Source: Caulobacter endophyticus (GTDB taxonomy: Bacteria > Pseudomonadota > Alphaproteobacteria > Caulobacterales > Caulobacteraceae). From it: a stretch of 64,000 nucleotides of DNA. The stretch lies in the NCBI RefSeq assembly GCF_029543245.1, contig NZ_JARQWV010000024.1, forward strand, positions 18,051-82,050, in the 5' to 3' direction. Position 1 is the stretch's first letter; each line of letters opens with the position of its first letter. Positions 60,429 to 64,000 of this stretch are shown piece after piece. The position numbers and the translations under genes are program-made. The notes below the pieces were generated by a model. It did no database searches and was not told the origin of the DNA. It saw only the letters and a list, made by a program, of their open reading frames with translations.

Positions 60429-60911
60429 CTACGGTTCCCCCCGGATCCCCCGCATCCGCTCCAGGGCGCCCTGGAGGATCCACCCCGCCGCCATCTTGTC
60501 GACCACCTCGCCGCGGCGCTTGCGGTTGACGTCGTGCTCGTCGATCAGCACGCGGGTCACGGCCGCCGTCGACAGGCGCTCGTCCCAGAAGGTGATGGTC
60601 AGATCCGGGCGCAGGCGCAGCAGGTTGCGGGCCAGGGCGCGGTTGCTCTGGCAGCGCACGCCCTCGGTGCCGTCCATATTGACCGGCAGGCCGACGACGA
60701 TCCCGGCCACCTTGCGGTAGTCGATGATGTCGAACAGGGCCGCGGCGTCCTGGGTGAACTTGGTCTTGTGGATCACGGTCAGCGGGCTGGCGACGGTGAG
60801 GGTCACGTCGGACACGGCCACGCCGATGGTCTTTTCGCCCGGGTCCAGGCCGATGACGGGCTTGTAGTCGGGAATGGCGGCGGCGAATTGTTCGATGTCG
60901 AGAACGGGCAT
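60429..60911 (-). CDS. ruvX: Putative Holliday junction resolvase / pre-16S rRNA nuclease YqgF
   Basis: RNase H-fold nuclease. The 160-residue protein has VIGLDPGEKTIGVAVSDVTL (first acidic residue), IVVGLPVNMDGTEGVRC and ITFWDERLSTAAVTRVL (last acids) in the order of the family, then an R/K-rich stretch (NRKRRGEVVDKMAAGWIL). E. coli YqgF processes the 5' end of 16S rRNA; the resolvase name comes from the fold. The start is divergent from gatC, with 151 bp between. Confidence 0.94.
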   Translation of the reverse strand: MPVLDIEQFAAAIPDYKPVIGLDPGEKTIGVAVSDVTLTVASPLTVIHKTKFTQDAAALFDIIDYRKVAGIVVGLPVNMDGTEGVRCQSNRALARNLLRLRPDLTITFWDERLSTAAVTRVLIDEHDVNRKRRGEVVDKMAAGWILQGALERMRGIRGEP

Positions 60912-61062
60912 GGCGCGGCTTCTACGCCTTTGCGGCGCTTCGCGCGAGGAAAAGCCCGCCGCGCGAGCCGTCGGGCTTGTCAAAGACAAGGCTAGGCGGG
61001 TAACCCACCCCTCGACTGTCCGTGAACGCGGGCAAACAACACTACTGCTTGGAGAAGGCCCC

Positions 61063-61350
61063 ATGGCCATCGACGCCGCGACCGTCCGCAAGGTCGCCCG
61101 GCTCGCCCGCATCGCCGAACCCGAAGAGCGCATCGAAGCTCTGACGCAGGAGCTCAACGGGATCATGACGTGGATCGAGCAGCTGGCCGAGGTCGACACC
61201 GACGGCGCCGAGCCGCTGACCAGCGTCGTGGCCGCCGGCCTGCCGCTGCGCGAGGACGTCGTCACCATGGGCGGCGAGCCGCAGGTGGTGACCGGCAACG
61301 CGCCCAAGTCCGTCTCCAACTTCTTCGTCGTGCCCAAGGTGGTCGAATAA
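61063..61350 (+). CDS. gatC: Aspartyl/glutamyl-tRNA amidotransferase subunit C
   Basis: Small subunit that holds GatA and GatB together in the Asp/Glu-tRNA transamidase. The 95-residue protein matches the family from MAIDAATVRKVARLARIAEP to GNAPKSVSNFFVVPKVVE, with LTQELNGIMTWIEQLAEVDT in the middle. GGAGAAGG lies 5 nt before the ATG at 61063. It overlaps gatA (TAATG), and gatB is not in the window. Confidence 0.96.
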   Translation: MAIDAATVRKVARLARIAEPEERIEALTQELNGIMTWIEQLAEVDTDGAEPLTSVVAAGLPLREDVVTMGGEPQVVTGNAPKSVSNFFVVPKVVE

Positions 61351-62822
61351 TGAGCGCTCTGACCAAGCTTACCCTCAAGGGCGCCATCGACGGCCTGGCC
61401 GCCAAGGACTTCACCTCGGTCGAACTGACCAAGGCGCACATCGACGCCATCGAAGGCGCGCGGGGCCTCAACGCCTACATCCTGGAAACCCCGGAGCAGG
61501 CGCTGGACATGGCCGCCGCCTCGGACGCCCGCCGCGCCAAGGGCGAGGCCGGTCCCCTGGACGGCGCGCCGCTGGGCGTGAAGGACCTCTTCTGCACCAA
61601 GGGCGTGCGCACCACGGCCTGCTCGAAGATCCTCGAGAACTTCGTCCCGGCCTATGAGTCGACGGTGACGTCGAACCTGTGGCGCGACGGCGCGGTGATG
61701 CTGGGCAAGCTGAACCTCGACCAGTTCGCCATGGGCTCGTCGAACGAGACCAGCTACTTCGGCCCCGTCACCAACCCGTGGCGCGCCAAGGACAGCAACA
61801 AGGCCCTGACCCCGGGCGGTTCGTCGGGCGGCAGCGCCGCGGCCGTCGCCGCCGACCTGTGCCTGGGCGCCACCGCCACCGACACCGGCGGCTCGATCCG
61901 CCAGCCGGCCGCCTTCACCGGCACCGTCGGCATCAAGCCGACCTACGGCCGCTGCTCGCGCTGGGGCGTGGTGGCCTTCGCCAGCTCGCTGGACCAGGCC
62001 GGCCCGATCGCCAAGACCGTCGAGGACGCGGCCCTGCTGCTGAACTCGATGTCGGGCCACGACGAGAAGGACTCGACCAGCCTCGACGTCCCGACGCCGG
62101 ACTTCACCCAGTTCGTCGGCAAGTCGGTCAAGGGTCTGCGCATCGGCGTGCCGAAGGAATACCGCGTCGACGGCATGCCGGCCGAGATCCAGAAGCTGTG
62201 GGACGACGGCGTCGCCTGGCTGAAGGAAGCCGGCTGCGAGATCGTCGAGATCAGCCTGCCGCACACCAAGTACGCCCTGCCGGCCTACTACATCGTCGCG
62301 CCGGCCGAGGCTTCGTCGAACCTCGCCCGCTATGACGGCATGCGTTACGGCCTGCGCGAAGAGGGCGCCAACCTCGCCGAGATCTACGAGAACACCCGCG
62401 CGAGCGGCTTCGGCGACGAGGTCAAGCGCCGCATCCTGATCGGCACCTATGTGCTGTCGGCCGGCTATTACGACGCCTACTACCTGAAGGCCCTGAAGGT
62501 GCGTCGCCGCATCGCCGAGGACTTCGACAACGCCTGGACCAAGGTCGACGCCATCCTCACCCCGACCGCGCCCTCGGCGGCGTTCGGCCTGGGCGAGAAT
62601 TCGAGCGACCCGATCGCCATGTACCTGAACGACGTCTTCACGGTGACCACCAACCTGGCGGGCCTGCCGGGCCTGTCCCTGCCGGCCGGTCTCGACGCCA
62701 ACGGCCTTCCGCTGGGTCTGCAGATCATCGGCAAGCCGCTGGACGAAGGCACGGTGTTCTCGGTGGCCGGCGCCATTGAAAAGGCCGCCGGCTTCACGGC
62801 CAAGGCCGACAAGTGGTGGTGA
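61350..62822 (+). CDS. gatA: Aspartyl/glutamyl-tRNA amidotransferase subunit A
   Basis: Glutaminase of the transamidase that corrects mischarged Glu-tRNA(Gln) and Asp-tRNA(Asn). The 490 residues have the amidase signature: catalytic Lys in LGVKDLFCTKG, GGSSGGSAAAVAADLCLGA (cis-Ser) and ATDTGGSIRQPAAFTGTVG (nucleophile Ser in GGSIRQPA). The tail RIAEDFDNAWTKVDAILTPT and NLAGLPGLSLPAG are also characteristic. ATG 61350 overlaps the gatC stop. Confidence 0.97.
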   Translation: MSALTKLTLKGAIDGLAAKDFTSVELTKAHIDAIEGARGLNAYILETPEQALDMAAASDARRAKGEAGPLDGAPLGVKDLFCTKGVRTTACSKILENFVPAYESTVTSNLWRDGAVMLGKLNLDQFAMGSSNETSYFGPVTNPWRAKDSNKALTPGGSSGGSAAAVAADLCLGATATDTGGSIRQPAAFTGTVGIKPTYGRCSRWGVVAFASSLDQAGPIAKTVEDAALLLNSMSGHDEKDSTSLDVPTPDFTQFVGKSVKGLRIGVPKEYRVDGMPAEIQKLWDDGVAWLKEAGCEIVEISLPHTKYALPAYYIVAPAEASSNLARYDGMRYGLREEGANLAEIYENTRASGFGDEVKRRILIGTYVLSAGYYDAYYLKALKVRRRIAEDFDNAWTKVDAILTPTAPSAAFGLGENSSDPIAMYLNDVFTVTTNLAGLPGLSLPAGLDANGLPLGLQIIGKPLDEGTVFSVAGAIEKAAGFTAKADKWW

Positions 62823-62834
62823 TGTGAATGCGTG

Positions 62835-62923
62835 AAACCTCGTCCTTCGACATGCTCAGGATGAGGTTTCATTGCAGGCGTCTGACTTGATCCTCACCCT
62901 GAGCCTGTCGAAGGGCGAGGATC
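62835..62923. repeat. Family C inverted repeat
   Basis: Arms AACCTCGTCCTTCGACATGC then TCAGGATGAGGTT (62836-62868) and TCCTCACCCTGAGCCTGTCG then AAGGGCGAGGA (62891-62921), facing each other after gatA. Third copy in this window. Confidence 0.85.
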
Positions 62924-62938
62924 ACGCGCAAGAAAAAG

Positions 62939-62964
62939 GGGCGGCTCCAGCGATGGAGCCGCCC
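62939..62964. terminator. Bidirectional terminator between gatA and a convergent gene
   Basis: GGGCGGCTCCA (62939-62949), GCGA loop, TGGAGCCGCCC (62954-62964), perfect 11-bp stem with five A's to the left (T's for the minus strand). It is 17 bp past the minus-strand gene's stop. Confidence 0.85.
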
Positions 62965-62981
62965 TTCGTCGTTTCAGGCCG

Positions 62982-63593
62982 TTACTGCGGCGTAGTGGGC
63001 GTCACCGGCACGACCGGGACGGGCGCTTGCGGCGCCGGCGTCGGGGTGGGCGCGGGCACGGCCAGCGGAGCCGGCTCGGCGACGATCGCGGCCGGGGCGG
63101 CGGGCGCGGGAGCCGGGGCGGGGGCCGGAACCGTGGCGCTGGCGTTGCTCGAGGCCTCGTCGGCGGACGGCGCGCTCTCGACCGGCGCCGGGCGGGCGGC
63201 GCGACGAGCGGCCGGTCGCGGTTCGGCGCGGGCGACCTCGGTGCGTGCGGCCGGAGCCGGGGTCGGAGCGACGGCGGGCGTCGCGGCGGCCGGTTCAGGC
63301 ATCGGGGCCGGGGTCGGCGCGGGCGCGGGTGTCGCAACCGCCTCGGCCTCGGCGACCTTCAGGCCTTCTTCCGGCGAGGCGGGGGTCTGGGCCTGGTTGC
63401 TCATGATCCCCCAGGCCAGGGCGCCCACGGCGACCACGGCGACGGGAGCCCCGATCAACAGTGGCAGGTTGTTCGAAGACTTCTTCTTGCGCGTCGAGGT
63501 GCGCGCATAGACCGGAGCTTGCGGAAACAGCGCCGAACCGTCGTCAGCATTGGCGATCACGGGTTCAGGACCATCGAGGTTCAAGGCAGGCAT
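62982..63593 (-). CDS. Proline/alanine-rich single-pass membrane protein
   Basis: A 203-residue protein: a cytoplasmic N-terminal part of about 40 residues with a basic stop (RTSTRKKKSSNN), one membrane helix (LPLLIGAPVAVVAVGALAWG, about 43-62), and about 140 residues with extreme Ala/Pro content (TPAPAPTPAPMPEPAAATPA). GAGGAGGACCCAA lies just before the ATG at 63593. The topology resembles TonB-like or wall-spanning linkers, but no energising or C-terminal domain is seen. Function is unknown. Confidence 0.75.
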   Translation of the reverse strand: MPALNLDGPEPVIANADDGSALFPQAPVYARTSTRKKKSSNNLPLLIGAPVAVVAVGALAWGIMSNQAQTPASPEEGLKVAEAEAVATPAPAPTPAPMPEPAAATPAVAPTPAPAARTEVARAEPRPAARRAARPAPVESAPSADEASSNASATVPAPAPAPAPAAPAAIVAEPAPLAVPAPTPTPAPQAPVPVVPVTPTTPQ

Positions 63594-63719
63594 TTGGGTC
63601 CTCCTCAGCTTATCCTTGTCGGGATAAGTAACGGGAGGTTTCGAACGTGGTTCCTCCTGACCCGGAATGGCGCCGTTTCTGCCGGATTCAGGCCGCAATT
63701 CTTGTGGCGCTTCCCAAGA

Positions 63720-63990
63720 TCCTCCCCCCGAAGGGGGAGGTGGCCCGAAGGGCCGGAGGGGGGCGTTCTCAGCTGCCGCAACGCCAGCCGCCCTCCCACC
63801 CGTCCAATCCCCGCGAAAGCGGGGACCCAGGCTTTTTCTGACACCCACGGCCAAAGCCCTTCCCCCTTGATGGGGGAAGGGTGGGGATGGGGGTGACACC
63901 GCGCGTTCCGCCTCCACCGTCGTTTCAAGCCCAACCGCCGCAGCCACCCCCAACCCCGGCCCTTCCCCCATCAAGGGGGAAGGGGGGCGT
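63720..63990. repeat. Cluster of family D and family A repeats at the window end
   Basis: The 407 bp from 63594 to the end hold no gene that I can support. They contain CCTCCCCCCGAAGGGGGAGG with TGGCCCGAAGGGCCGGAGG (63720-63762, family D), ATCCCCGCGAAAGCGGGGAC (63807-63826, family A), and two facing copies of CTTCCCCCTTGATGGGGGAA / TTCCCCCATCAAGGGGGAAG (63859-63880 and 63963-63984). The order looks like several repeat elements landed next to each other. Confidence 0.75.
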
Positions 63991-64000
63991 TTTGCGGCCC

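Noticed and set aside
60912..61062. Riboswitch or T-box before gatC
   Set aside because: No specifier or antiterminator structure seen; the gap holds only promoter-length sequence.

Overview
The window (about 68% GC) comes from an alphaproteobacterium of the Caulobacter group. The strongest evidence is a MipZ whose sequence reads almost like the Caulobacter crescentus protein, together with a GcrA cell-cycle regulator, clusters of GANTC (CcrM methylation) motifs at the mipZ promoter, a CtrA-like box next to gcrA, and a general set of alphaproteobacterial core genes. It is ordinary chromosome: no prophage, transposase, integron or CRISPR array was seen, and no tRNA or rRNA gene.

Layout. 1-5.3 kb: start of an exported protein, biotin-containing methylcrotonyl-CoA carboxylase subunit, DUF1489 protein, a 29-residue membrane peptide, panC, mipZ and a membrane J-domain protein. 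5.3-16.3 kb: a SPOR-tailed D-Ala-D-Ala carboxypeptidase, a phasin followed by three tandem terminators, RidA, a GDPD-acetyltransferase operon, small stress and HIT proteins, a BLUF photoreceptor, and clpS-clpA. 16.6-19.8 kb: an rRNA/tRNA methyltransferase group and a membrane glycosyltransferase. 19.9-26.7 kb: a TetR regulator, two paralogous alginate-export-type porins and a nitrate-type ABC importer (nrtA-nrtB-nrtD), with an apparent ANTAR-responsive antitermination leader before the second porin. 26.7-33.9 kb: GntR regulator divergent from an M24 peptidase, an M49-like peptidase, a two-component system, and an Hsp20 gene with a ROSE-like RNA thermometer. 34-41.2 kb: two exported methyltransferase-fold proteins, SCP2 and hydrolase genes, hisN-like phosphatase, XRE regulator, LpxL-type acyltransferase and a receiver protein. 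41.2-46.3 kb: M23 peptidase with a CTG start, xseA, gcrA, ABC-2 permease, YbaY-like lipoprotein. 46.5-63.6 kb: argD-argF, rnr, topA, a BrnT toxin with a helix-turn-helix partner, dprA, plsY, pyrB with a probably non-catalytic pyrC, ruvX, gatC-gatA and a proline/alanine-rich membrane protein.

How the pieces fit. Most genes are housekeeping units in short overlapping operons (GTGA, ATGA, TGATG junctions are frequent). The regulatory content is the more unusual part: a leader RNA that can fold either a hexaloop hairpin or a terminator in front of the nitrate transport genes, an RNA thermometer on hsp20, and cell-cycle methylation motifs at mipZ. Intergenic spaces carry at least four families of palindromic repeats, repeated several times in 64 kb, often as facing pairs flanking gene ends. 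Several genes, including clpA, argD and mccA, start with TTG, and start positions here were picked from Shine-Dalgarno spacing and family N-termini, not from experimental data.
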